Shown here in pieces: positions 36,194 through 45,776 of a stretch of 64,000 bases of DNA. Below the pieces are notes generated by a model. It had not been told where the DNA came from, searched no databases, and saw nothing but the letters and a program-made list of their open reading frames with translations. The stretch is from Shewanella eurypsychrophilus (GTDB taxonomy: Bacteria > Pseudomonadota > Gammaproteobacteria > Enterobacterales > Shewanellaceae): positions 1,768,501-1,832,500 of the forward strand of contig NZ_CP045503.2 of NCBI RefSeq assembly GCF_007004545.3, in the 5' to 3' direction. The stretch's first letter is position 1; each line of letters opens with the position of its first letter. A program made the translations under genes and the position numbers.

Positions 36194-38551
36194 ATGACAC
36201 AAGAGAGTGAAGCGCGAATCGAACTACCCGTACTGCCACTGAGAGATGTGGTGGTATATCCCCATATGGTCATTCCGTTATTCGTAGGACGGGAAAAATC
36301 TATTCGTTGCCTAGAAACGGCGATGGAGCAAGATAAACAGATTATTCTGGTTGCCCAGCGTGATGCTGAGCTCGATGACCCAAGCATTGATGACATTTTT
36401 GAAGTGGGTACCGTCGCTTCAATTTTACAGTTGTTGAAACTACCTGATGGCACAGTAAAAGTACTGGTCGAAGGTGGTAAACGTGCGCGCATAGATAAAT
36501 ACACCGATGAAGAGTCTTTTTTCGTCGCTACTGCACAATACCTCGAATCTGAGCCTATGGCTGAGAAAGAGGAAGAAGTACTTGTTCGTTCCGCTGTTGG
36601 CCAATTTGAAGGCTATATTAAGCTGAATAAAAAGATCCCACCCGAAGTATTAACCTCTCTTTCTGGTATCGAAGAAGCCGCTCGTCTTGCCGATACCATG
36701 GCGGCTCATATGCCACTTAAGCTCGAAGATAAGCAATCTGTGCTTGAGATGGTCGATGTCGCCGAACGCCTCGAATATCTGATGGCCATGATGGAGTCTG
36801 AAATCGATCTGTTACAGGTCGAGAAACGGATCCGTTCACGGGTCAAGAAACAGATGGAAAAGAGCCAGCGTGAGTATTACCTTAACGAGCAGATGAAGGC
36901 AATTCAAAAAGAGTTGGGGGATATCGATGAGTCTCACGATGAATTTGAAACTTTAGCCAAGAAGATTGAAGAGGCTAAGATGCCGGAGGAAGCCAAAGAT
37001 AAGGCGACCGCTGAGCTCAATAAATTAAAGATGATGTCACCCATGTCAGCAGAAGCGACGGTTGTTCGTAGCTATGTCGATTGGATGATTTCAGTACCTT
37101 GGCGTCAACGCTCGAAAATCAAGCGTGATTTAGCCAAGGCACAAGATGTGTTAGACACTGACCATTTTGGTTTGGAAAAAGTCAAAGAACGCATTCTCGA
37201 GTACCTTGCGGTGCAGAGTCGAGTTAAGCAGCTTAAAGGGCCAATACTTTGTTTAGTCGGCCCACCAGGTGTAGGTAAAACCTCATTAGGACAATCTATC
37301 GCTAGGGCTACCGGGCGTAAGTATGTACGTGTCGCCTTGGGGGGCGTGCGTGATGAGGCCGAGATCCGTGGCCATCGTCGTACTTATATCGGTTCTATGC
37401 CGGGTAAAGTTATTCAGAAAATGTCTAAAGTCGGGGTTAAAAACCCACTCTTCTTACTCGATGAAATCGATAAGATGAGCTCAGATATGCGTGGTGACCC
37501 TGCATCGGCATTGCTAGAGGTATTAGACCCTGAGCAAAATTCTACCTTCAGTGATCATTATCTTGAAGTGGATTACGATCTGTCTGATGTGATGTTTGTT
37601 GCGACCTCTAATTCGATGAACATTCCGGGTCCGCTTTTAGACCGTATGGAAGTGATCCGCCTGTCAGGCTACACAGAAGATGAAAAACTCAACATTGCTA
37701 AGCAACACTTGTTGCCTAAGCAAATTGAGCGTAATGGACTCAAGCTTAAAGAAGTAACCGTCGATGATAGTGCGATTATTGGCATTATTCGCTATTACAC
37801 TCGTGAAGCGGGTGTTCGATCGTTAGAGCGTGAATTGTCGAAGATCTGCCGTAAGGTAGTGAAGAGAATTTTGCTGGATAAATCAGTTAAGCATGTCGAT
37901 GTGAACCAAGATAACCTTAAGTCTTTCTTAGGTGTGCAACGCTGTGATTATGGTAAAGCAGAATCAAACAATCAGATTGGTCAAGTGACAGGCCTTGCTT
38001 GGACAGAAGTTGGCGGTGACTTATTAACGATTGAAGCGACCTCTGTGCCAGGTAAAGGCAAGCTTAGTTATACCGGCTCTCTTGGTGATGTGATGCAGGA
38101 ATCGATTCAAGCAGCCATGACCGTTGTGCGAGCTCGTGCGGAACAACTTGGTATTAATCCTGATTTTTATGAGAAACGTGATATTCATGTACACGTTCCT
38201 GAAGGCGCAACACCCAAAGATGGGCCTTCGGCAGGAGCGGCAATGTGCACTGCTCTTGTATCTAGTTTAACGGGTAATCCGGTACGTGCAGATGTGGCCA
38301 TGACAGGTGAGATAACACTTCGAGGTGAAGTCTTGCCAATCGGTGGTTTGAAAGAAAAGCTGCTTGCTGCGCATCGAGGCGGAACCAAAGTGGTGCTGAT
38401 CCCTAAAGAAAATGAACGAGATTTGGAAGAAATTCCAGCGAATGTCGTTGCAGACCTTAAAATTCATCCAGTGCGATGGATCGATGAAGTTCTTAACTTG
38501 GCGTTAGAGCGACCAATAGAAGGCTTTGAGGTGGTTAAAAATTTGGGCTAA
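36194..38551 (+). CDS. lon: Lon ATP-dependent protease
   Basis: Lon is a cytoplasmic AAA+ serine protease that degrades misfolded and regulatory proteins. The 785-residue protein has the N-terminal substrate domain ([13 protein letters not shown] at about residue 12), a coiled-coil hairpin, Walker [10 protein letters not shown] (about 356-364), Walker [11 protein letters not shown] (about 416-425), and the C-terminal protease domain with the Ser-Lys dyad: Ser in [11 protein letters not shown] (about 679) and Lys in [13 protein letters not shown] (about 722). A sigma32-like promoter lies upstream. Confidence 0.97.
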   Translation: MTQESEARIELPVLPLRDVVVYPHMVIPLFVGREKSIRCLETAMEQDKQIILVAQRDAELDDPSIDDIFEVGTVASILQLLKLPDGTVKVLVEGGKRARIDKYTDEESFFVATAQYLESEPMAEKEEEVLVRSAVGQFEGYIKLNKKIPPEVLTSLSGIEEAARLADTMAAHMPLKLEDKQSVLEMVDVAERLEYLMAMMESEIDLLQVEKRIRSRVKKQMEKSQREYYLNEQMKAIQKELGDIDESHDEFETLAKKIEEAKMPEEAKDKATAELNKLKMMSPMSAEATVVRSYVDWMISVPWRQRSKIKRDLAKAQDVLDTDHFGLEKVKERILEYLAVQSRVKQLKGPILCLVGPPGVGKTSLGQSIARATGRKYVRVALGGVRDEAEIRGHRRTYIGSMPGKVIQKMSKVGVKNPLFLLDEIDKMSSDMRGDPASALLEVLDPEQNSTFSDHYLEVDYDLSDVMFVATSNSMNIPGPLLDRMEVIRLSGYTEDEKLNIAKQHLLPKQIERNGLKLKEVTVDDSAIIGIIRYYTREAGVRSLERELSKICRKVVKRILLDKSVKHVDVNQDNLKSFLGVQRCDYGKAESNNQIGQVTGLAWTEVGGDLLTIEATSVPGKGKLSYTGSLGDVMQESIQAAMTVVRARAEQLGINPDFYEKRDIHVHVPEGATPKDGPSAGAAMCTALVSSLTGNPVRADVAMTGEITLRGEVLPIGGLKEKLLAAHRGGTKVVLIPKENERDLEEIPANVVADLKIHPVRWIDEVLNLALERPIEGFEVVKNLG

Positions 38552-38819
38552 CGCAAGAAAATGCAGTTTTGCATTAAAATAAAGTGCAAAAAGTGCAAAA
38601 AGGGGCTTTTTAAAGTCCCAAGCTGTGGTAGCCTAGGTCGGTGGATTGCTCATTCTTCTCAAGCCCTTATGGCAACTGGTTTTGAGCGCTATCCAATTAA
38701 ATTTATCTGCTTTTTCTACTAAGCTTGAGTTTTAATTTCAAGCTCGTTATAAAAGCCACTGCAGACCGCTCTTTAGAGGAATTTGGTTGCGGTGCAAAAA
38801 TTACATTCAAGGGGATGAC

Positions 38820-39092
38820 ATGAACAAATCTGAACTAATCGAGAAAATCGCTTCTGGTGCTGACATTTCTAAAGCGGCTGCAGGCCGTGCATTAGATTCT
38901 TTCATTGGCGCTGTTACTGAAGGTCTTAAAGATGGCGAGAAGATTTCTCTAGTTGGTTTTGGTACTTTTGAAGTGCGTCAACGTGCAGAGCGTACTGGTC
39001 GCAACCCACAAACGGGTAAAGAGATCAAGATTGCTGCTGCAAACATTCCTGCATTCAAAGCAGGTAAAGCTCTGAAAGACGCTGTAAACTAA
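38820..39092 (+). CDS. hupB: DNA-binding protein HU-beta
   Basis: HU-beta is a small nucleoid protein that bends DNA. I start at the ATG at 38820 after AAGGGG, giving 90 residues. A TTG-started extension to 38787 is not supported. The family core is complete: [11 protein letters not shown] at the start, [33 protein letters not shown] in the beta-arm (about residues 44-65), and [13 protein letters not shown] at the end. It lies between lon and ppiD, as in other gammaproteobacteria. Confidence 0.97.
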   Translation: MNKSELIEKIASGADISKAAAGRALDSFIGAVTEGLKDGEKISLVGFGTFEVRQRAERTGRNPQTGKEIKIAAANIPAFKAGKALKDAVN

Positions 39093-39147
39093 AATCAGTT
39101 TTATCGCTCTTATTTCAAGCTTAATACTTGCTAAAAGAGCTACGTAA

Positions 39148-39172
39148 AAAGCACTGCGTGAGCAGTGCTTTA
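39148..39172 (+). terminator. Hairpin terminator of hupB (first)
   Basis: The seven-bp G/C-rich stem gcactgc/gcagtgc has a four-base loop with A-run and T-rich flanks. It is of moderate strength. Confidence 0.65.
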
Positions 39173-39233
39173 TTACAAAAATGAGTATATTAGGGATTAA
39201 TCATTGTTTAATGTTAATCACCTCAAGTTTACG

Positions 39234-39266
39234 AAAAGGCGCATCTCAAACGTGATGCGCCTTTTT
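39234..39266 (+). terminator. Strong terminator just upstream of ppiD
   Basis: A 12-bp perfect stem (aaaaggcgcatc with its complement) and a T-run end only about 30 bp before the ppiD ATG. It is either a second hupB terminator or an attenuator in the ppiD leader. Confidence 0.85.
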
Positions 39267-39295
39267 AATTTTAATCGCAACAAGCGAGAGAATAG

Positions 39296-41158
39296 ATGTT
39301 AGAGAAGATTCGCGAAGGCTCACAGGGCGTGATTGCAAAAAGCATTCTGGTTCTAGTGATACTTTCCTTTGCATTTACTGGTGTAAGCAGTTATTTGGGA
39401 TCATCAACAGAGGCGGCTGCCGCTACTGTTAATGGTGAAGAGATCAGTGAATCAGCCTTGGAGCAAGCCTATCAAAGTGAACGAGGTCGATTAGAACAAC
39501 AGCTAGGTGAGATGTTCGAAGCCTTAGCGGCTGATGATGTCTATTTGGCCAGTGTAAAGCAGAGCGTATTAGAGCGTCTTGTTGCTGAGAAGCTTTTAGA
39601 CCAATCGGCAACAGAGCTTGGCTTAAGAGTATCTGATGAGCAAATTAAAAATGCCATTATGACTGAACCTGCTTTCCAAACTGAAGGTGTGTTCGACAAT
39701 GACCGTTACTTAGCTATCTTACGCCAGTTAGGCTATCAGGCTAACTCTTTCAGAAATATGATGCGTACCGATATGACACGTCGCCAGCTTGTTGCATCAT
39801 TAGTCGGTTCTGAGTTCGTTCTACCAGGTGAAACTAGCTATCTAGCTGGTATCCAGGGACAGACTCGTGACATTCGATACCATATTGTTGATGCAAGTCC
39901 ATTTATTGCTGATGCTCAGGTGACCGATGAGCAAGCACAATCATTTTATGATACGAATCTTGCACAATTCATGAGCCCAGAAACATTAAGCCTTGAGTAT
40001 ATAGAACTCAATGCTGCAGATATGGCTAAGAGCATAATTGTTACTGATGAAGAAGCACTGAGCTTCTTTGATGAAAATAAGCAGCAATATCTTAAGCCTG
40101 AGAAACGTCTAGCTGCACATATCCTTATCAACTTAGGTGATGATGAATCAGCTGCTGAAGCCAAGGCTGATGCGATTTATGCAAAGTTACAAGCGGGTGA
40201 AGATTTTGCAGAAATTGCCAAATCAGATTCTGAAGATACCTTTAGCGGTGAGCAAGGTGGCCAATTAGATTGGTTCGAGCAAGGTGTGATGGAGCCAGCA
40301 TTCGATGACGTGCTTTACTCTCTTGTAAAAGATCAGTATTCGACGGTAGTGAAAACCAGTTTTGGTTTCCATATCATCAAGCTACTTGACCTACAACCAG
40401 CGGCCGAAGCACCTTTTACCGATGTTAAAGAGAAGATTGTTGCTCAGCTTAAAGATAAGAGAGCCATTGATACTTTCTTCGGTCTTCAACAAACACTTGC
40501 CGATGTGACCTATGAAGTGCCAGATACATTAAGTGAAGCAGCGAACGAATTAGGTGTTGAAGTTCAAACAACACCAATATTCACTCGTACTAATGCACCA
40601 GCGCCTTTTGATAAGCCTGAAGTGTTAAAGGCTGCTTTTTCAGCCAATGTGTTACTTGATGGTATGAATAGTGACGTGATTGAGGTTGAAGCTAACCATG
40701 CTATGGTTATTCGTATCAAGTCTCACACTGCAGCTGGTACTGTAGATTTTGCTAAAGTGAAATCAAGTATTGTTGAGCGTCTTAAGCAAGAGCAAGCTAA
40801 CGAGATCGCTCGTGAGCAAGCCCAAACACTGATGAGCGATATTGATGCACAAGCGAGTACTGCTTTTATCACTAAGACTAAGATCGGTCGTTTTGAGCAA
40901 GGTGTTGACGGCGCAATCATCAACAAAGCATTTCAGATGGCTCAGCCTGTCGATACTGCTGTAGTTGATACAGTTGCATTGGCTAATGGCTATGCCGTTG
41001 TCGCTCTAGACAAAGTTAATGCAGCGGAAGGCATTGATGACAATGTACTTGGTGCTCTTAAGCAACGTTTGAGCGCCCAATACAGTGAAGGTGACTATCG
41101 AGCCCTGATTGCTACGCTAAAGGCAAAGGGTGAGGTGTCATATACCTCTGCTCAGTAA
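39296..41158 (+). CDS. ppiD: PpiD, periplasmic folding chaperone anchored in the inner membrane
   Basis: PpiD assists outer-membrane and secreted proteins as they leave the Sec translocon. The 620-residue protein has one N-terminal membrane anchor (about residues 16-34, ILVLVILSFAFTGVSS), a SurA-like chaperone region, and a parvulin domain at about 265-360 (AAHILINLGDD, AEIAKSDSEDTFSGEQGG, SFGFHIIKLLD). The C-terminal half is poorly conserved helical sequence. A strong terminator follows. Its 3' end, including that terminator, is duplicated in decayed form 2.6 kb downstream. Confidence 0.95.
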   Translation: MLEKIREGSQGVIAKSILVLVILSFAFTGVSSYLGSSTEAAAATVNGEEISESALEQAYQSERGRLEQQLGEMFEALAADDVYLASVKQSVLERLVAEKLLDQSATELGLRVSDEQIKNAIMTEPAFQTEGVFDNDRYLAILRQLGYQANSFRNMMRTDMTRRQLVASLVGSEFVLPGETSYLAGIQGQTRDIRYHIVDASPFIADAQVTDEQAQSFYDTNLAQFMSPETLSLEYIELNAADMAKSIIVTDEEALSFFDENKQQYLKPEKRLAAHILINLGDDESAAEAKADAIYAKLQAGEDFAEIAKSDSEDTFSGEQGGQLDWFEQGVMEPAFDDVLYSLVKDQYSTVVKTSFGFHIIKLLDLQPAAEAPFTDVKEKIVAQLKDKRAIDTFFGLQQTLADVTYEVPDTLSEAANELGVEVQTTPIFTRTNAPAPFDKPEVLKAAFSANVLLDGMNSDVIEVEANHAMVIRIKSHTAAGTVDFAKVKSSIVERLKQEQANEIAREQAQTLMSDIDAQASTAFITKTKIGRFEQGVDGAIINKAFQMAQPVDTAVVDTVALANGYAVVALDKVNAAEGIDDNVLGALKQRLSAQYSEGDYRALIATLKAKGEVSYTSAQ

Positions 41159-41189
41159 AGCTCACATAGTGAGTTTACTCACTTAAACT

Positions 41190-41217
41190 AAAGGTCAGCA
41201 TTAGCTGACCTTTTTTA
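41190..41217 (+). terminator. Intrinsic terminator of ppiD
   Basis: A 10-bp stem (aaaggtcagc/gctgaccttt) has a four-base loop and a T-run. The same hairpin recurs at 43791-43818 in the duplicated fragment. Confidence 0.9.
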
Positions 41218-41456
41218 TGTCTGTCCTACCTCTTCATTTTGAATCATGACACTTACCTAATTCGCTACGACCCCTTTATCTCGAAATGCAATCGGTTGCT
41301 TATTCTCATGAAGGGTTGACTAAAACGACACTCTGATTCACTCTCATAAAGGATAATGACGCCCTGCACGTCCAGAGGCTTAGGGATAGCCCATTATTGC
41401 AACTTGATAAAAATCTACAACTTCAGAAAAATCTGTTCCATTATAAGGAAAATAAC

Positions 41457-43502
41457 GTGCAGACTATCAATGATTTCCGCAGCAAGTTTAACGTGTTGTT
41501 AGCACTAATATGTTTTCTAATCTTCGTGACAGCTTGTGATAGCAACGACAATGATACTCAAATACAATCAGACCTTTTAACCGAAAAGGACTTTGCGAAT
41601 AATAGTCGCTTACGTGCTAACCCTGAACAAGGTACCGTTGCTTTATTTCTTGAGCCACCTTCGGCAACTGTAGAGGGTGACTCTAATGGCGAGTCAGGCT
41701 CCGATCTCATACCCTACCAATATTCGCGTCCCCTCAAGCATACATTTTGCTATGAAGATGGTAACAGCAATTCAAATCACTCTATGGTGCTTAACAATAG
41801 CAGTGGCGATGAAGTGCTGAGCATTACAGCCAATGATGAGTGCGTATCGGCAGTAATACCTGCGGGGGAATATCAGCTGGTACTGACCCACGGTCAGCAC
41901 GTAGATAGCACTGATACTACCTTCTTAGTGACGACGCCTGATAGTGGTTCGCTGCCAGAAGCAAATAGCGTTAATTATTCGATTGTTTCCAGACTACTTA
42001 GTACCCTTGGCAATGCCCTGATAAGCCCAGCTTATGCAGACACTGCAGATGATAATGTGACTACGCTTATTTCAACGAACGCATGCAAGAATTGTGATTT
42101 GTCAGGCGCAGACTTGGATAATGCAACGCTCACATTTGCAGATCTTTCCGGCGCTGATTTAAGTGATGCCATATTAACCAATGTCGACCTGTTTGAATCA
42201 ACGCTCACTGGAACCAACTTTAGTGGCGCCGATATGAGCAAGGGTGATTTTCGTGGTTCGGAAATGACGTATGCTGATCTCAGCAATGCCAACCTAAGCG
42301 GGGCTTATTTTTCCAGCGCGCAATTATCCCCTGCGGACCTTGATAAAGCGACTGTCACGGATACAGATTTTGATAACGCCAACCTTGTTGGCGCGACATG
42401 GATAGACGGAGGTATTTGCGATATCACCTCTGTTGGCTTTTGTAATTCAACAGCGGTTGCCGAGTCAGACCCGTGCGATTCTGTTAAGCAGGATGTTACC
42501 GATGATGGCAACACCGTCTATAAGTGTTTATTGCCAGCCGTTGATAAGGAAGTTTGTACCACCGAGTATGGTGGTGTTGATGGTGCCACGCCAATAACAA
42601 GCTGCGAAGCAAAAGATACTTCAGAGCTGGTTACGTCTGTTAATCTTGTTGATATCTTCAGCCAGGTTAGCTCATCCTTTGATACCACTCTGGACAACGA
42701 CACTCCTATGGCCATTTTAGCTTGGGGGGGAGAAGGTGGCATTGGTTCTAGTGGTGGACTCTGGACCTCTGGTGGTGATGGCGGTAAGAGCGGTTTTGCA
42801 TCGACAGTCACAACGTTATCTCATTTCCTAGACGATTATGGGCAAACATCATTCAATTTCTTCATTGGTGAAAATGGCACACTGAGTAATATCTATGGTG
42901 ACGGTGGCTCTTCGACACTGGTCATGATTGCAGAAAGTAGCCCTGCTTCACTTGAAGACGATGTCATACTTATTGCTGGCGGTGGCGGTGGCGGGGACTC
43001 TTCTGGATGGCTTAACGATGGCACTGATGGCGGCGATGGTGGCGTTGCGGCCTCATCAATCATAGGTCAGGGAACCATTGGCGTAGGCCAAGCCATTATC
43101 AGTGTATCCGACGGTGGCAGCACGGATGAATGGGGGAATGGTGGAAATGGTGCCAATGACGGCAAAGATGGCATTGGTGGTCAAGGTGGACAAGGATTTT
43201 TAGGCGCTAATAGTGAATGGGTAAATGGCGATCCTGGGGTCGGTTCGGACGGCAGGGGCGGCAATGCAGATGATAGCTTTAGCGCTTCTGGCGGCGGTGG
43301 CGGCGGAGGTGGTTATGGTGGCGGTGGTGCTGGCGATGATGGAGCTGGAGCCGGTGGCGGAAGCTGGTCGATCATCCCAGCCACCACCTGTAATAGTGCG
43401 CCCACTCAAGATACGGCACCTTCAAATCCTGGTTCATCAGGTGATGACTTTGGCAGTAAAAATGGCGCTGTTGAAGTTTGGATATTTCCAAAGGGCTGTT
43501 AA
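41457..43502 (+). CDS. Putative lipoprotein with pentapeptide repeats and a glycine-rich C-terminus
   Basis: I do not recognise this gene as a named family. I start at the GTG at 41457, because AAGGA lies just upstream and the product then begins with a compact lipoprotein signal (lipobox FVTAC, Cys27), giving 681 residues. Visible parts are an Asp/Asn-rich linker, a beta-rich domain to about residue 190, and about 20 pentapeptide repeats of the A(D/N)LSG type at about residues 205-310 (a right-handed quadrilateral helix). A Cys-containing spacer follows, then a very glycine-rich region from about 430 to 660 with GGGGGGG runs, GDGG and GGQGGQG. The last part resembles glycine-rich domains of surface proteins. 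A surface or outer-membrane location is inferred. It is bracketed by the real ppiD end and a decayed copy of it, which suggests acquisition. Confidence 0.7.
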   Translation: MQTINDFRSKFNVLLALICFLIFVTACDSNDNDTQIQSDLLTEKDFANNSRLRANPEQGTVALFLEPPSATVEGDSNGESGSDLIPYQYSRPLKHTFCYEDGNSNSNHSMVLNNSSGDEVLSITANDECVSAVIPAGEYQLVLTHGQHVDSTDTTFLVTTPDSGSLPEANSVNYSIVSRLLSTLGNALISPAYADTADDNVTTLISTNACKNCDLSGADLDNATLTFADLSGADLSDAILTNVDLFESTLTGTNFSGADMSKGDFRGSEMTYADLSNANLSGAYFSSAQLSPADLDKATVTDTDFDNANLVGATWIDGGICDITSVGFCNSTAVAESDPCDSVKQDVTDDGNTVYKCLLPAVDKEVCTTEYGGVDGATPITSCEAKDTSELVTSVNLVDIFSQVSSSFDTTLDNDTPMAILAWGGEGGIGSSGGLWTSGGDGGKSGFASTVTTLSHFLDDYGQTSFNFFIGENGTLSNIYGDGGSSTLVMIAESSPASLEDDVILIAGGGGGGDSSGWLNDGTDGGDGGVAASSIIGQGTIGVGQAIISVSDGGSTDEWGNGGNGANDGKDGIGGQGGQGFLGANSEWVNGDPGVGSDGRGGNADDSFSASGGGGGGGGYGGGGAGDDGAGAGGGSWSIIPATTCNSAPTQDTAPSNPGSSGDDFGSKNGAVEVWIFPKGC

Positions 43503-43542
43503 TCACAGATAAAACAAGCTGAGAGCGGGGCATTTTTCAGTT

Positions 43543-43824
43543 CTCAGCCAGCTCGATACTGCTGTAGTTGATACAGTTGCATTGGCTAATGGCTATGCCG
43601 TTGTCGCTCTTGATAAAGTTAATCCAGCGGAAGGCATTGATGACAATTTACTTGGCGCTCTTAAGCAACGTTTAAGTGCCAATACAGTGAAGGTGACTAT
43701 CGAGCCCTGGTTGCGACGCTAAAGGCAAAGGGTGAGGTGTCTATACCTCTGCTCAGTAAAGCACACATAGTGAGTTTACTCACTTAAACTAAAGGTCAGC
43801 ATTAGCTGACCTTTTTTATGTCTG
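43543..43824 (+). pseudogene. Duplicated, decayed 3' end of ppiD with its terminator
   Basis: About 282 bp match 40941-41223 at roughly 95% by eye, covering the last 70 or so codons of ppiD, the stop codon and the complete terminator hairpin. At least two single-base deletions break the frame relative to ppiD (in the ...gtgccaatac... and ...gtgtctata... parts). It has no start and no upstream part. The match ends abruptly after tatgtctg. It is a footprint of a duplication or insertion event. Confidence 0.9.
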
Positions 43825-43886
43825 GAACATTTATGAAGATTTACCAGGGATGGGTATAAATCTTCGTTATGTCTGGAACATTTATG
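43816..43886. repeat. 20-bp direct repeats containing ggaacatttatg
   Basis: A 20-bp sequence (ttatgtctgg then aacatttatg) occurs at 43816-43835 and 43867-43886. Its inverted partner cataaatgttcc follows near 43927. Between the copies is an eight-bp aagattta/taaatctt hairpin. It belongs to the dispersed repeats of this region. Confidence 0.75.
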
Positions 43887-44194
43887 CCAGCCCCCAGAGA
43901 CGGGGTAGGGCAGGTATTTATGTCTGGCCATAAATGTTCCATTCGTTTATTGGCATTTCCGCCATCAAAGTTTGCTAGCCTTCGAATGAAGGTCTATTGC
44001 ATTTTCGTTGATACGACCGTCTTTCCGGCAGAGCTTTTGAGCCGGAATCCAGCATTTGTTGGACTGTGTGTTTGAAAGCCGTACTTTCATGGCAACCTAA
44101 CGCTTCCCTGCGGGGGCTATGCAGATGCTTCCACGAAGAACTCGGAGGTAAAGATTGAGCTAAAAGTTGAGAGTTGCAAAGACTTTAGCTGTTG

Positions 44195-44312
44195 CCTTTC
44201 TCCGTGTCCTCTGTGTTCTCCGTGGTGAATAGCTTTAGGATTGATGCTTTACCAAGAAACAAGCACTCTTACCACGGAGCGCTACGCTTGCACGGAGAAC
44301 ACGGAGGTAAAG
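44195..44312. repeat. Large imperfect inverted repeat (ctccgtg-type)
   Basis: The left arm (44196-44226, containing ctccgtgtcctctgtg) and right arm (44271-44312, containing accacggag and cacggagaacacggag) are complementary apart from small insertions, with about 45 bp between. Similar ctccgtg/cacggag repeats are widely scattered in many bacterial genomes (general knowledge). No gene is involved. Confidence 0.7.
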
Positions 44313-44417
44313 CTAAAACCTACACCAGAAAGCCTTAGAGCTAGCTTATTTATGTCCAAAAGTGAGTTACGAACTGTGAACACAAACTGAACACAAATCG
44401 AAGATAAAAAATTCAGG

Positions 44418-44483
44418 TGTAGTTGCAGCTGTGAGCTTCGATGACATGGCCAAAAATGTTCCCTACATTTTCCGGCATTCCCC
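44418..44483 (+). repeat. Foldback element copy 1, left half only
   Basis: This stretch matches the 5' half of the copy at 49509-49650: outer arm, gcag, stem 2 as ctgtgag, cttcg, then tgacatggcc and the long loop insert up to cggcattccc. The IS110-type element begins at this point. After the IS the loop continues (tatccatgtaggtcagatg) but the right arm of the element is missing. Confidence 0.8.
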
Positions 44484-44501
44484 ACATATATGGACCCATC
44501 C

Positions 44502-44783
44502 GGTTTGCAAGACATTCGATATCAATTCTGAGAAAAGTTCATTGCACCCATATATTCGGCCTGTTGTTGAGGTTATCCTCTGGCCCTGATGGATATCTGC
44601 TTCTACTCTCCTTATCATCCTTACGGCTTCTTTAGAGCCTATGGAGGGAACAGGTTTTAAGTAGAACAGTCTGACTGTCTCATCATCAAATCAATTGCCT
44701 AAGCAACTTGGTGGTGGGTTAAATCTTATCTTTATAACACTCACGGCGACTTTGATTTTTTAGTCGACCATTTGGTATTCTTC
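44502..44783 (-). ncRNA. Putative bridge/seek RNA region of the IS1111-type element
   Basis: The IS has a long non-coding part downstream of its transposase gene and only a short upstream one. Recent work shows that IS110-family elements encode a structured guide RNA, which in the IS1111 subgroup lies on the 3' side of the transposase gene. I have not folded this sequence, so boundaries and loops are not assigned. Confidence 0.35.
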
Positions 44784-45776
44784 CTATCTCGCAGCGATGA
44801 CCCACGCTATTCGAGCAAGCTTGTTAGCCACTGCAACACAGGCTCTGTTAAATCCTCGCCTTTCCGCAAGTGCGACTGCCCAGCGACTGAATCTATCCAC
44901 TTTACCATCACTATGGCGCAGTACAGCTCTTGCTCCGTGGATAAATAAAGTGCGAAGATAAGCATTGCCGCGTTTGCTAATGCCAAGCAAATTATCTTTA
45001 CCGCCACAGCTGTGCAGCTTTGGTACGAGACCACACCAAGCGGAAAAATGCCTGCCATTAGTAAAATCTTTGCCGTTACCTGCTGCCGCATAAAAAGCGG
45101 TAGCCGTCACAGGACCTATACCTGGTACTGCTTCTAAACGTAGGCATACATGGTTACTTTTGGTTTCTTGTAGTACTTGCGTATCACAATTTTTAAGCCT
45201 TGTATCTATATCCGTAAACTCTTCATACAGCTGATAAAATATGCTGCGACCTTTTACTGTTAGTGCATTATCAGCGTTTTCTAAAAGATCAGGCAGTTTT
45301 GACCTAAAAGATGCTTTGCCTTTTGCTATTACAATACCGTACTCAGCGAGCATTCCTCTTACTTGGTTGACTAGCGCTGTAGACTGCTTGTTTAGTCTTT
45401 CTCTCATACGGTGTAGCATCTGGACATCCTGTTGCTCGACAGGCTTAGGCTGTACAAATCGCATGTTAGGCCGTTGGGCTGCTTCAGCAATGGCAAACGC
45501 ATCGTTGTAGTCGTTTTTATTTCCCTGTCTGTACGGGACAACGTATTGAGGAGCGATTAGCTTGACCTCATGACCCATTTTTTGAAACTCTCTAGCCCAA
45601 TAATTAGCACCGCCACAGGCTTCCATTACGACAAGGCAAGGCTCTACTTGAGAAAAGAAGTGAATTAACTCGGTGCGTTTAATCATCTTCTTTCTGACTA
45701 GCTTTCCGGCTCTGTTCACACCCACAAAATGAAAAACAGACTTTGCGATATCTAAACCAACTGTAGTAATCTTCAT
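44784..45776 (-). CDS. IS110/IS1111-type transposase (DEDD recombinase)
   Basis: The ATG at 45776 (MKITTVGLDIAKSVF) gives 330 residues. The upstream extension to 45863 merely translates the IS end. The DEDD RuvC-like domain is visible: Asp in VGLDIAKS (about residue 8), Glu in VVMEACGG (about 53), and the Asp pair in NKNDYNDAFAIAEA (about 87-91). The C-terminal Tnp_20 domain has LEAVPGIGPVTA and SAWCGLVPK, whose serine is the proposed nucleophile. The gene looks intact, so the element may be active. It belongs to the family that uses an RNA guide to choose its target. Confidence 0.93.
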   Translation of the reverse strand: MKITTVGLDIAKSVFHFVGVNRAGKLVRKKMIKRTELIHFFSQVEPCLVVMEACGGANYWAREFQKMGHEVKLIAPQYVVPYRQGNKNDYNDAFAIAEAAQRPNMRFVQPKPVEQQDVQMLHRMRERLNKQSTALVNQVRGMLAEYGIVIAKGKASFRSKLPDLLENADNALTVKGRSIFYQLYEEFTDIDTRLKNCDTQVLQETKSNHVCLRLEAVPGIGPVTATAFYAAAGNGKDFTNGRHFSAWCGLVPKLHSCGGKDNLLGISKRGNAYLRTLFIHGARAVLRHSDGKVDRFSRWAVALAERRGFNRACVAVANKLARIAWVIAAR

